Assembly (NCBI GenBank): GCA_947471745.1
Contig: CANJKZ010000425.1
Coordinates: forward strand, 1,562,001 to 1,626,000
Length of the DNA stretch: 64,000 nucleotides
Direction: 5' to 3'
Origin: Closterium sp. Naga37s-1
Lineage: Eukaryota; Streptophyta; Zygnematophyceae; Desmidiales; Closteriaceae
The notes below the pieces were generated by a model, which was not told the origin of the DNA, searched no databases, and worked only from the letters and a program-made list of their open reading frames with translations. The translations under genes were made by a program, and so were the position numbers. Below, in pieces: positions 37,626 to 49,369 of this stretch (positions within the stretch are counted from its first letter, which is position 1; every line of letters starts with the position of its first letter).

Positions 37626-40600
37626 CACTCGTGACATCCCCCCCCCTCAGCAGCTCCGTGAGTGGTACGCTGCACGCCAGCGGGGTGGGGGTACTGGTCC
37701 GTGCACCTACGTCCTCCGCACCGGCGACCGCGCGGGTGACCAGTGCGGGGGGGCGCACTCCACCCAGCGCTGCTTTGGCCGCCTGACGGACGCTTGGCGT
37801 CACCAGTTCCCTGAGGCCACTGAGATCCCCCGCTGGGGTGAGCTGTCTAGGGCGGGTGTCGCTGTCTTTGACCTTGACTTTGATGCTATTCTTGCTGCTA
37901 TGTATACTGTGACTATTAGTGATGAGGGTGACTGTTACCGGTGTTTTCCGCCCGACCCGGGCATTGAGACTGCTGCTCTAGGTACTGGTGAGGCTGCTGC
38001 TCTAGGTGCTAGCGAGGCTCCTGCTCTAGGTGCGTCTGCTCCCTCAGGTGCTGGTGAGTCTGCTCTCTCAGGTTCTGCGTCGGCTTCGGCCTCCCACACC
38101 TTCACCCTTGACTCGGGGGCTTCTCGCTCCTTCTTTCGAGACCGCACCACACTCACGCCGCTTGGCCGGCCAGTTGCGGTCTCTCTGGCAGACCCCTCTG
38201 GGGGTCCTGTCCTTGCTCACTTCTCCACTGTCCTCCCGTGTCCGGCGGCCCCCTCTGGCACCCTGTCTGGTCTTTACCTCCCCTCGTTCTCTACGAACTT
38301 GGTGAGTGGTGCTGACCTACAGGATGCGGGGGTTCACCAGTTCACTCCTGCGAGTCAGCGGGTGACCCACTGCACGGACGCTCGGACTGGCCGACACCTG
38401 GCCACGTTTACCCGTCGGCCGGGGTCGAGCCTGTACACCCTGACCACTGCGTCTCCTCCAGTCACTGCGTCTGGTCAGGTAGCTGCGTCGGGTCAGGTGT
38501 TTGCTGCAGCGTCCAGGTCTGGTCCTGAGTCTGCCCCCTGTTCGTGTCGCCTCCTGTCTCACGAGACTCTCCTCTGGCACCACCGCCTTGGTCACCCCTC
38601 CCTGATTCGTCTCCGAGGCATGGCCTCCCGTGTCCTTGTCTCTGGTCTTCCCCGGTCCCTCCCTCCCCTTCCTCCGGGGCCTGGCCCTACCTGCGTCCCC
38701 TGTGTCGAGGGGCGGCAGCGGGCTGCCCCTCACTCCTCCCAGTTTCCTCCGACAGAGGCCCCGCTGCAGACGCTTCACATGGACGTGTGGGGCCCGGCCC
38801 GCGTCCGTGGACAGGGTCACGAGCGCTACTTCCTGCTGGTGGTTGACGACTACTCGCGTTACACCACAGTCTTCCCCTTGCGCAGCAAGGGTGATGTCAC
38901 TGAGGTGTTGATCGACTGGATCCGCGCAGCTCGTCTCCAGCTCAGGCAGAGCTTCGGCTCGGACTTTCCTGTTCTGCGTCTGCACTCTGACAGAGGTGGA
39001 GAGTTCTCCTCTGGCCTTCTGCGAGCCTACTGTCGTGCGCGAGGCATCTGCCAGACCTTCACGCTTCCGGACTCTCCACAGCAAAATGGGATTGCTGAGC
39101 GCCGCATTGGCATGGTCATGGACATCGCCCGTACGTCCATGATGCATGCGGCTGCCCCCCATTTTCTGTGGCCGTTTGCGGTTCGGTACGCGGCGCATCA
39201 GATCAACCTTCACCCTAGGGTCTCCAGGCCGGAGACCTCCCCAGCTTTGCTGTGGACGGGGAAGGTTGGCGATGCGTCTGCGTTCCGTGTCTGGGGATCT
39301 CGGGCGTTTGTCCGCGACTTGTCTGCGGACAAGCTGTCCCCTCGTGCTGCTCCTTGCGTCTTCCTTGGCTTCCCCCCTGACGCGCCAGGGTGGCAGTTCT
39401 ACCACCCCACCTCTCGCCGTGTTCTGTCCTCCCAGGACGTCACGTTTGACGAGTCGGTCCCCTACTACCGCCTCTTCCCCTACCGCACTCCGTCCCTCCC
39501 CCCACCACCGCTCTTCCTTGTGCCAGGTCCCCCCCCGGTAGACCCCCTCCCCCCTCAGGGTCCTGCCCCTTCAGGTGTGTCCCAGGTAGACGCAGTCGAG
39601 CCTGTCGAGGTTACTGGTGACTCTGGTGCTGCTGAGGGTGCTGAGCCTGGGGGTGCTGACGCTGGGGGTGCTGAGCGTGTGGGTGCTACGCCTGGGGGTG
39701 CTGAGCCTGAGGGTGCTACTACTGGGGGTGCTGAGCCTGGGGGTACTGAGCCTGGAGGTGCTACTACTGGGGGTGCTGAGCCTGGGGGTGCTGAGCCTGG
39801 GGGTGCTACGCCTGGAGGTGCTGAGCCTGGGGGTGCGGAGCCTGAGGGAGCTGGGCCTGCTTGTGTGGCGTCTGGCGGTGCTGAGCCTGGAGGTTCTCCG
39901 GGTGCTTCGTCTCGGCGGGAGCCACTCTCTCCACAGGAGCTGCGCGAGTGGTTTGCCCGGCGCTGGAGGCGTGCTGCTGGTGCTAGAGGTTCTTCGGCTA
40001 CTGAGGGTGCTGGTGCCGCGGGTCCCGGAGGTGCTCGTACTGGGAGTACTGGAGCTGCTGGGCCTACGGGTACGACTGAAGCTGGAGCTGCGGAGGGTGT
40101 TGACGCTGAGGCTACTGCTCTCGGTCCTGGAGGCGGTTCTGCTGGGGGTGCTACTGGTGCTGCTGGAGGTACTGGAGCTGGAGGTGCTGCTGGCGCTGGT
40201 GCTGCCGCTGGGGGTACTGGTGCTGTCCCTGCTGTGTCTGGAGTCGCCGCGCGGCCTCGGCCGTACTTCGTTCCGCTCCTTCAGCAGGTTCTTGGTCTCC
40301 CGCCTTCTACTGGTCCTCCTCCTCCTCCCTTAGAGTGTCCACAGCCTGTCCTGTCACAGTTACAGCCGGCCTCCCCACTCCCCGCTCCTTCTCCCTACAC
40401 TGGTCCTACTGGAGGTCTTGCTGAGCGTCGTGAGCCTGCGTCGCGTCCTGCGTCGCCTGTCCGTACTGCTCGCGCTAGTGGTCGTGGTTCGCGTCAGCGT
40501 CCTCCTCCTGTCCCTGGCACGCACCGGATGTCTCTGCGTCCGTCCACTGCTCCTCTGTGTGCCCCTTTGCCTTCTCCTCCTGAGTCCTCTCTTCCTGCTC

Positions 40601-42513
40601 TTCCCGACCCGGAGTCGGACTCTCTTCGTGCTGCCAGTCCTACTGTCACGCGTCTCCTTGCTACTGTCGTCACTGACCCTTCCTTTGCGTCCACTGCTGC
40701 GTCTGCCCTAGTTGCTGAGCTCGTCGACTTTGCTGCTCGCTGTCGTCTAGACTACGCTGCTTGTCTTGTCGCTGAGTCTGAGTCTGTCTGTCCTCCGTCC
40801 GTCGGGGGTGAGTGTGCCCTTGGCACGGACGTCCTTGAGGACAGGCAGGAGGAGTTCCAGTGTTTGGCTGCTGCTTCACCTCATCTCGTGTCCGTACTGC
40901 TTACCCCTGAGGGAGACCCGGATGCACTTGACATCCCGACTCCGCGCTCTTACGCGGAGGCGATAGAGGGTCCCTACTCCTCTCAGTGGCAGGCAGCTAT
41001 GGACACAGAGATGGCTTCCTGGAAGTCCACAGGCACCTACGTTGACGAGGTTCCCCCGCCTGGGGCGAACATCGTCAGTGGCATGTGGATTTTCAGGGTG
41101 AAGCGGCCGCCGGGTTCTCCGCCTGTCTTCAAGGCGCGTTACGTGGCTCGTGGCTTCAGTCAGCGGCAGGGAGTTGACTACTTTCATACCTTCTCTCCCA
41201 CCCCGAAGATGACCACTCTTCGGGTACTGCTGCACATAGCTGCTCACCGCGACTACGAGCTGCACTCTCTTGACTTCAGCACTGCTTTCTTGCAGGGCAG
41301 CCTGCACGAGGAGATCTGGCTGCGTCGCCCACCTGGCTTCACTGGGTCTTTTCCTCCTGGCACCCAGTGGAGCCTCCGGCGGCCAGTCTACGGTCTCCGC
41401 CAGGCACCGCGTGAGTGGCACGACACACTGAGGACTACACTTGCGGCTCTTGGGTTTGCTCCCTCTACTGCCGACCCGTCGCTGTTTCTGCGCACCGACA
41501 CTTCTTTGCCGCCGTTCTACATCCTCGTGTACGTCGACGACTTGGTCTTTGCCACAGCTGACACTGCTGGACTCGCCCACGTGAAGTCCGAGCTGCAGAA
41601 GAGACACACGTGCACAGACCTGGGTGAACTGCGCAGCTACCTTGGCTTGCAGATCACCCAGGACAGAGCACGCCGCACCATTACCCTGACTCAGTCACAC
41701 ATGGTGCAGCAGGTCCTTCAGCGCTTCGGCTTCACGTACTCCTCGCCTCAGGCCACTTCTCTGCCTACTCGCCACTCGCTCTCAGCTCTGCCTTCGGATG
41801 AGTCCGTAGAGTCGAGTGGCCCGTACCCAGAGCTTGTTGGCTGCCTCATGTACCTGATGACCTGCACACGACCTGACCTCGCATACCCTCTTAGCATTCT
41901 CGCACGCTATGTTGCTCCTGGGAGACACAGACCGGAGCACATGGCTGCAGCGAAGAGGGTGTTGCGTTACTTGTGCAGTACGTCGGGCATGGGGCTTGTG
42001 CTTGGAGGGCAGAGTCCAGTGGTCCTCACTGGGCACGCAGACGCTTCTTGGGCTGACGACCAGGCTACGCAGCGGTCGTCACAGGGTTACACCTTCAGCC
42101 TTGGTTCCGGCTCTGTTTCGTGGCGGGCTACCCGCTCGTCTTCTGTTCTCGGCTCCAGTTGTGAGGCTGAGATCTACGCCGGGGCCATGGCTGCACAGGA
42201 GCTTCGCTGGCTCACCTACCTGCTGACTGACCTCGGAGAGCCGCCTCGTTCTCCTCCAGTGCTGTACGTAGACAACAAGGCCATGCTGGCCTTGTGTCGA
42301 GAGCAGAGACTGGAGCACAGAACGAAGCACATTGCTCTCCGCTACTTCCTTGCTCGTGAGCTACAGCAGCGTGGTCAGCTGCGGCTTGCGTACGTGGCCT
42401 CTCAGGCCAACACTGCTGATATCTTCACCAAGGCACTTGCGCCTTGTGATCATCAGCGTTTCTGTACTCAGCTGGGCCTTGTGCCTACCTTGCCTCACTT
42501 GCTCACCCCTTGA
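36567..42513 (+). CDS. Gag-pol region of Copia element A
   Basis: Parts in order: gag (begins near 36567), a long poly-Gly hinge (about 37370-37560), a Cys/His knuckle-like segment (about 37703-37775), aspartic protease (LDSGAS, about 38107), the GAG-pre-integrase motif (HHRLGHPS, about 38579), integrase (LHMDVWGP about 38775, LHSDRGGEF about 38980, PQQNGIAERR about 39078), a GAEPGG-repeat linker (about 39640-39900), reverse transcriptase (ARYVARGFSQRQGVDY about 41140, YVDDLVF about 41530) and RNase H (HADASWADD about 42040) to 42513. Protease-integrase-RT order is diagnostic of Copia. Confidence 0.95.
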
Positions 42514-42720
42514 CCTTGTTTGTACTGTTGCATATATATATACACCTGCTCTTGCTTGTCTAGCCTTATATATATATGTAATCCTGCATGTGAACTGGCC
42601 TTGTGGCCTTGAACCAGTGCTCGGAATGTGTGGTGACTTTGTGATCCACCCTGAGCTTGCTTTGCTTTGCTTGACTGGTCTTGTGACCCCTTGTTCTCCC
42701 CCACTTTGCCTATGGGGGTG

Positions 42721-42850
42721 TGTCAGATTTATATGACAGAGCTACTGTAGGCTATAGTGGGGTAGCACATATGGGGTACAGTTTTCTAGGGTTTGCATTT
42801 TGTACCCAACTTTCCCTTAGTCATTCTCATTTTTTCCTCGTTTCTTCTCA
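42721..42850 (+). repeat. 3' LTR of Copia element A
   Basis: 130 bp, identical to the 5' LTR, followed by the target duplication ttagt. Confidence 0.95.
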
Positions 42851-42855
42851 TTAGT

Positions 42856-43495
42856 TTGAAAGTTCGAGCAGATGGTGACGAGGCGGCCTGTGATTGCTTG
42901 ATCGGGTCAAATACGATCGCAGCGCGATCTGTTTTTAACACAATTTCAAACCTGGCGCGTGGCATGAGCTAAGTAGGAATGTCCGACAGCTACGTGCCAC
43001 ATGGGCACAGCACTATGTCGAAGCGAGTAACGGGGCATCATCATGTTGAAGCTGCTCGCGCTCGAACATTGCCGAACGGGGTTTTAATTGTTTTATATCC
43101 TATGAATATACGTTTTGGTTAAGCAGCACATACATGGACCATGGACGTGAAAGACGTGAAATCTGCACAAACGTGATCAACAACGCACCAAAAAGTACTC
43201 ACCCTTTAAAGATCTCCTAAAAAACGCACCGCGATCAACAACTGTGTTGTGTCCAGACTTTTCACGCGGTTTTTAACTTGAAATGAACAAAACCAAACAA
43301 ATTATGACATGACACGTGGCCTACAATCACACATAGAGCACATGCATACAAACAAATTGCACGATGAATGCGGTCGCGCTTGACGTGTCGGACGCAAGTG
43401 CACGCACATGGCAGCGTGTTCAGCACGACGGTTTACAACCGAGGCGCCCGACACAGCGAACACTTGAAATCTGCGCGACACTAGAGTTAAACAAC
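42856..43495. other. Intergenic sequence between Copia A and element N2
   Basis: No coding signal. A short stretch at about 43045-43080 resembles 44870-44905, suggesting an older direct repeat, interrupted by N2. Confidence 0.4.
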
Positions 43496-44777
43496 CTCAT
43501 TGTCAGAACTTATATTTGTAACTGCCTGTAGCTGTAGTTAGTGTAGTTATTATAAACTTTGTTTGGTGGTGCACCTTATTTGTTTCCTTTGCTATATGTT
43601 CTTCGAAACCTATAGTGAAACCATCCTTTCCAACTTCCTCGACATCTCACCCTAGGCACAAACTACTCGACATCCTAGTTGGGCCTAGGCTCCTAAGCCT
43701 AGGCCCTAGTTAAACTTGATCTCCTTCCTACGATTCTGTCATGCTATCAGAGCGTTTTACGTCCTGGCCTGTGGGCCCGCCAATATGCTTCCGCTGCTAT
43801 TTTTCTCGGTCGCGCGCCTAGGGCGCGTGGCGATTTTCTCTTGTCCCGCCCCCGGTTGGCGAGTGACTCCTTCTCTGCCCGTCGCGCGCCCCGTGGCACG
43901 CGACGGTGCCCTAAACCTGCCCGTCGCGCGCCCCGTGGCACGCGACGGTGCCCTGCTCGTCGTGCGCCCCGAGGCACACGACCGGGCCCTAAACTTAAAC
44001 TTGCCCGTCGTGCGCCCCGTGGCACGCGACGGGCCCTCTCCGCACCTGCTCTCCCTGCAGCCGCCCCTGACCTACCTGCGCCGACACAATGTAGCCGCTC
44101 TGCGGCTTTCTTCCCGCCCACCCCCTCCTCCTTTGTTTCCCTGCAGCCGTGGGGAGGAGGGTATGGGGGTGGCGGGTGTTGGAGCTTTGGGTCGTTTCCT
44201 TCCCTTCCCCTCCTCCTCCTTTCGTTCCCACTGCTGCAGCTGCCGCTGGGGGGGAGGGTGTGAGGGTGTGGGGGAGAAGGGGGAGTGGCACCGGGGTGGC
44301 GGGTGTGAGGCAACCAGCAGCCGTCCCTCCACCTCTCCTCTCTTCCCCCCCCTCTCTGCTGCTCCTGCAGCAGTGTGGGGGAGGGGAAGGAGGAGGGTGA
44401 GGAGATGGAGGGGGTGACCAGCTAGTGTTAGCCCGCCTGCAGTACCTGCTGTTGCTTGTTTATTATTTTGCATGTGTACCCCTGCAGGTTGTATTCTGCA
44501 CAAACTCCTGATGCAGTCAGTTATGGGGGAGTGTCAGAACTTATATTTGTAACTGCCTGTAGCTGTAGTTAGTGTAGTTATTATAAACTTTGTTTGGTGG
44601 TGCACCTTATTTGTTTCCTTTGCTATATGTTCTTCGAAACCTATAGTGAAACCATCCTTTCCAACTTCCTCGACATCTCACCCTAGGCACAAACTACTCG
44701 ACATCCTAGTTGGGCCTAGGCTCCTAAGCCTAGGCCCTAGTTAAACTTGATCTCCTTCCTACGATTCTGTCACTCAT
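43496..44777 (+). mobile_element. Non-autonomous LTR element N2 (Copia-related)
   Basis: Two 241-bp LTRs (43501-43741 and 44532-44772), identical by eye, TG...CA ends, target duplication ctcat on both sides. A primer site tgctatcagagcg follows the first LTR and a purine tract ttatgggggag precedes the second. The roughly 0.8-kb interior has no coding region. It carries tandem modules around cgcgccccgtggcacgcgac and shares its start (cctggcctgtgggccc, then gcttccgctgct) with N1. It is whole as a non-autonomous element and very young. Confidence 0.93.
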
Positions 44778-46256
44778 AACCAATCGTCTCGTGACACGCG
44801 TTGACTGAATTGAGACACGTAAAATTTCTCATATCGCGACAGTCTGATTCGGTGAACCGAAGCAAACTGTCGTACCTGTTCGCGCTCAAACCTCGCCGAA
44901 CCAGCATTCCACACTGTCGGGAACGCAATGACCGATCGGTGAGCCCTGCGTGACAGGGAGGTTCCACGTCAAACCATAAACTGCCCACCGACAAAATGTC
45001 AACCCAGAAAAACAACCATACAAGTGTTAATATAATTCAAATTAACGAGAGCACGGAAAACAGGTTATGAAAGGTGGAGGGATCGCCTTTCGGGTTTTCA
45101 AAAAAATGAAGCGCGGTATAGAAATTTCACGGAGCCAAAGCCCGTGCCGCGGTAATTCGCTCCTCCCGAATGGCATGCAGGTCGCGATGGGGAATATTTT
45201 TTTTCCCCGGGCAGCTCTCTTCCGCCCGTGGTCGCGCCCGGTGGGTTCGAAACCACCCCGACCTCATTCCCTTCCCCACACCCCCCAGCTGCCAGCCTCT
45301 CATGCCCCCTCGAGCCTCCACTGCGGGGCAATGGTGCGGTGTGCAATCCCCGCAGAAGCGGGGGGGCAGGGATTGGATCGGTGGAGCGTGACAGGCTCCG
45401 CGGATGCAGGTTCAGCCGCACCAGAACAACTCCGTGGTACTGTACATACACCTGCCCCTGTGCAGCCCCCTACTCGTCCTTTCCGCCGCATCCCACCCAT
45501 CCCCAACAGGGATTCCCCTCCATCCCCTCCCCTTGCCATCCATGATTTATCCCCGCCCGCCCACCCAACGACATTCCCCTGTTACCCCCGATTGGCTGCA
45601 CCGGCAGTGCCTTGTAACAATCACATCACAGACCGGCCCTCCCTCTGCGAGCCACAGCCACACCACCACGCCCCGCTGTGCGCGTGCTGTAACAAACTAC
45701 TACGCCCCTCCCCTCCAGCAGTGTCTCGCCTTCCCCCCCCCCTGACTGCAAAACGGCCCTCGCATGTACCTCCCCCTACAATGCCTACACCAGCACGATA
45801 CCTCCCTCCCTTGACTAACCAAGGCACACTGTAACTAACAAACCCCCAAGTCAACTTCCACCAAGTTAATTTGCGACTTAGCACTTCCTTGACCACTGCG
45901 TATTTGAGCTCAGATTGCATCCAGGATTTAGAGGCGCCCGTGCAGATCATCTTGAGATCATCCTATTTCATTGTAGTACGTTGTCAGTCTGACTTCTCTG
46001 GTAGCGGCGCGTTCTCTCTCTCTATTCAACCCTCTAACCACGGATCCCCACTAGAGATATAATATGCTGTAATCTGCTGCATGTTGTCCCTGGCTTTAAG
46101 AACGAGCCGTTGCACGATGGCCGGGTTCCGCTAGCTTTAAAATCGGCACGCTATCGTCGCTGCGCGCATCTCTGTCTGCTGAGTTGATAGGGGCACGTGC
46201 AATCACTCCGCGACTCCGCCTTTTTTCCGCTTCCAAACTCGTTTCTCAGCTGGACA
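44778..46256. other. Intergenic, with a dispersed-repeat fragment and the FEX1 5' flank
   Basis: No gene seen. The right part (about 46070-46256) should hold the promoter and 5' UTR of the gene at 46257. ORFs between 45200 and 45800 are Pro-rich composition artefacts. Confidence 0.45.
45062..45185 (-). repeat. Fragment of the dispersed repeat also seen at 32458-32570
   Basis: Reads as the reverse complement of 32458-32570 with scattered differences; shared blocks include accgcggcacgggctttggc and tttcatcac-like ends. Confidence 0.8.
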
Positions 46257-48641
46257 ATGAGCGACAGCCAGCAACCCACGCTTCCAGTGCCCGCAGCTGA
46301 CGTGGCGCGTCCGTCACGTGGCATTCAGGATGCTGCTGTGCTCGCGAGCCCCGCCACAGCAGCTGCAAGCCACAGCGACACGGGGAGGCAGGGGAGCGGC
46401 GGATCTTCCTCGTGTGGCGCCGCAGCAGCAGCAGCGGGTTCGGATAAGAGCAGGGCGTCGAATCTAGCGGGCGCCACGGCATCTGAGCATTTTAGTAGAA
46501 GCAGCACGAGAAGCGCGCACGCGGATCAGCGGCCGCTCGCCGCTGCTGCTGCGCCGTGCGACGCGGAGCCCAATGCTAGTACCACTGGGCAGCAGCGCGC
46601 CGAGCTCGCGAGCCAGATTGACCTGGGATCGCCGCAAAGCACCAATTGCGGCGGCAGCGCATCGACGGCGAGCGCGGGTGCTGGCTCCAGGAGGAACTGT
46701 GTGGCGCAAGAGGTGGAAACAGGCAGCGGCGCGGCTTGTATCTGCCGCGCCAGTCGTCGTCGGCGGAAGTGCGCCCTTCCGCTTACATCCGCGGACGAGG
46801 TAAGGCGGTCATTAGCAGGGCGGAGTTGAGAGGGCTCGTAGGGCGGAGCGCGAGAAAAGGGCGGAAGCGGAGGGGGTGCTTGGCTCATTCTTTCCGTACA
46901 CTGCGGGTTTTCAATCCCTCGTCTCCGTGTCCCCCGTCTCACTTGCATGCCCCCCTTTGTCCCCATCTCTTCCGCCGTTCCCCCATGCTGCGCGCGCGCG
47001 GCAGGTGACGGGGTCCGACTATTGCTACGCCAGCCACGTGGGATTCTTCGACGCGCCCCCCTCGTGCGTCTGCGCGAGCGCGGATTCCGCGGGCGGAATC
47101 GAGCGCGCGCAGCGGTGGGAGCGGTGGATGGACGGCGCGAGCCTCGTGGCGCACATCACGCCGTTCGCCATCGTCGGGGTGCGTGTCACCCCCCGCGCGC
47201 GCGCACTCTCCCCAACCGCTCCCTCCCGCATCAACTCCCACCACGCATCCACGCCCCTGCGAAACTCTTCCGTTCCCCCTCTAATCCCCTTCAGCCCTAC
47301 CCTGTATCCTTCCTCCCGCTCCCCCCGCTCCCCTCCGCGCGCGCAGGTGTGCATTCAGTTTCTATTGGACGAGCTATTCGGGCCGAACGTGGCGCACGTG
47401 ACGGACGACGCGCTGACGGTCTTCGTCGACCTGCCGGCCAACATGCTCGGCGCGTTCCTGCTCGGCCTCTCCGCCGTCGCGCTCCTCCCCGCGCTGCTCG
47501 CGCGCTCACGCCACCTCGCCATCGCTGTCGTCGTCGGGCTGTGCGGCAGCATATCAACGTTCGCCACGTGGAACCAGCGCATGGTCTCCATCGCCACCGC
47601 GGGGCTGTGGGCGCGCGCCGCCTTCGGGTACTTCACCGGCTCCGCGCTCCCCCTCGTCGCGCTCGTCGCGGGCGTCGACGCGGGGACGGCCATCCGCCAG
47701 TCCTCCGCCTTCGCGGGCGCCCCCCACGCGTCCTCCCTCCTGCCCTCCACGCTTCCAAGCACAAAGGTCCCCGCGCCTGCTCCGCCAACGGTTCCCCCAC
47801 ACCATCGCCGCCACATGCTCCCCATGCTGCTGCTCTCCGCCGCCTTGCTGCTGCTGGCGGGAATCTGCGCGCTGCTGCTCCCCCCCACCGCGCACAAGTG
47901 GCGCATGCTGGCTTGCGCCTGCCTCCTCGCCCCCCTGGGCACGCACCTCCGCTTCCTCCTCCTGTGCTTCAACCGGGGTCCTTTCCCCCTCCGCCTCCCC
48001 TTTCTCCCCTGCGCCCGCTCCTCCCATTCCGCGTCGGAAACGGCCCTGCTGCCGGAGGACGGTGCGGGCGCGGGCGCGTGGGAGTGGATGCCGTGGGGCA
48101 CGTGGATGGCGAACGTGGGGGCGGCGGCAGTGGAAGCCGCCATCTCCATCCTCTTCCTCAAGGTGCGCCCCTCCCGCCCCTCCCTTGCACACCCCTCTGT
48201 CTGTCCTCGTCATTCCCCCTCCCGCACCACTCCCTCACTCCCTCCCTCTATCCCCCTTCTCCCACCGAGCTGCCCCACCCACCTCTGCACCCCTCCCCAC
48301 ATCATCCACACCACTCTTGCCACCCCCTCACTCTCCCCATCCTCGTCCTCCTTCGCTCCCCTGCCTTCCCCGTCTCCACCCCTCTTCAGTACCAGAGCAC
48401 GACAAGCGAGGTGGCAGTGGGGGCGATGCAGCTGGGCTTTCTGGCGTGTCTCAGCACCGTGTCAATGCCGTCCCTAGAGGCCCTCTACCTGCATTACACG
48501 CTGCGCTCGCCAGCCAAGGCCTACGCCTATGCGCTGCTCACCATCCTGCCCTCCTTTGCCCTCGGCCTGCTACTCTACTCGCTGCCCTGCTGGCTCAACG
48601 GCTATGACTCCCTCTACAATCACGTCGGCACCTCCCTGTAA
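46257..48641 (+). CDS. FEX: Two-domain fluoride exporter (FEX/CrcB type), paralogue 1
   Basis: Four exons, 46257-46799, 47005-47178, 47347-48162 and 48390-48641, all phase 0, give 594 residues. Exon 1 (181 residues) is a Ser/Ala/Gly-rich, probably cytosolic tail. Two CrcB-like membrane domains follow. The first has FVDLPANMLGAFLLG and GLCGSISTFATWNQRM (about 300-350). The second has WMANVGAAAVEA (about 490) and GAMQLGFLACLSTVSM (about 525-540), with an Asn in the first helix and a G-x2-STF/STVS turn as in bacterial fluoride channels. A helix-rich linker joins the domains. FEX proteins export fluoride across the plasma membrane; two fused half-domains are normal for eukaryotes. A paralogue lies at 56053. 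Confidence 0.88.
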
Positions 48642-49369
48642 CCAGCCCCCGGCCCTGAGCCTTCGCTCTAGCGCGTAGCATGCGACATCTGGCGTGTAGG
48701 TGCACTGCAGGGTGGCAGCACACGTGCTGCATGATACGGTACAAGGGCAGGAGGGGGAGGACACACACATGCAAAGCAAAGGCTTCATCATCCTGCTGAG
48801 TATATCACTACCTGCTGCTAAAAGCTGCAGATTAGTTTATACCGTAGCTTGTAATAAATTGCTACTATAGTGCACTGTGAAAGCCAACTGGACTAGATCC
48901 ATAGGTGCGCAAAACCTGGGACTCACTTGACATGATGTGAAGCATAAGTGGACATAGAAACCAGTGTGCTTGATGTGCTGCTGTCAGTATAGTGGGTAAC
49001 CAGTATAAGATACAAGTGCCATGGGCTGGCTATTTGGGGCTCCTTATACTGTACTACACATGTTCTAGCCGGGCCTCAAGCACACATGCTCTAACCGGGC
49101 CTCTAGCTACGGTATCATAGGTGACTGCTGATTGCATTTATTGTGTAAATGCAATATGAACCTACCTGTATGTGCCTTACATGCAGACTACGTACAAAGA
49201 ACCATTTGAGAGAGAGTCTTGATTGGTGAACCAAATCCGTAAGGAGCCAGGAGGAAGTGTGGCTGTGCGACATGCTGTGGGCAGCACATGCTGCAACATA
49301 GCACTCATGATTCGCCAACAGGTTGACACATGTTGCAAAAATGCACCATTCCCGGCCCTCCACTTATTA
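48642..49369. other. Convergent 3' flanks of FEX1 and the b561 gene
   Basis: No coding signal. TGTAATAAA at 48850-48858 combines the green-algal TGTAA and the AATAAA polyadenylation signals and probably ends the FEX1 transcript. Confidence 0.55.

Larger units (their letters stand above)
35345..42855 (+). mobile_element. Copia LTR retrotransposon A, near full length
   Basis: The element runs 35350-42850 (7501 bp). Both LTRs are 130 bp (35350-35479 and 42721-42850), identical by eye, with 5-bp target duplications ttagt on each side. A primer site (tggtatcgag) follows the 5' LTR and a purine-rich tract (tatgggggtg) precedes the 3' LTR. The interior holds a repetitive leader, gag, protease, integrase, reverse transcriptase and RNase H in the Copia order. 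It looks almost whole, with about one break. Identical LTRs point to very recent insertion. Confidence 0.97.

Noticed and set aside
45235-45262. tRNA gene or SINE suggested by a perfect B-box-like ggttcgaaacc
   Set aside because: No matching A box, acceptor stem or cloverleaf arms upstream.
46257-48641. Generic multi-pass transporter of another family
   Set aside because: The repeated G-x2-STF/STVS turns and Asn-bearing helices in both halves fit FEX/CrcB.
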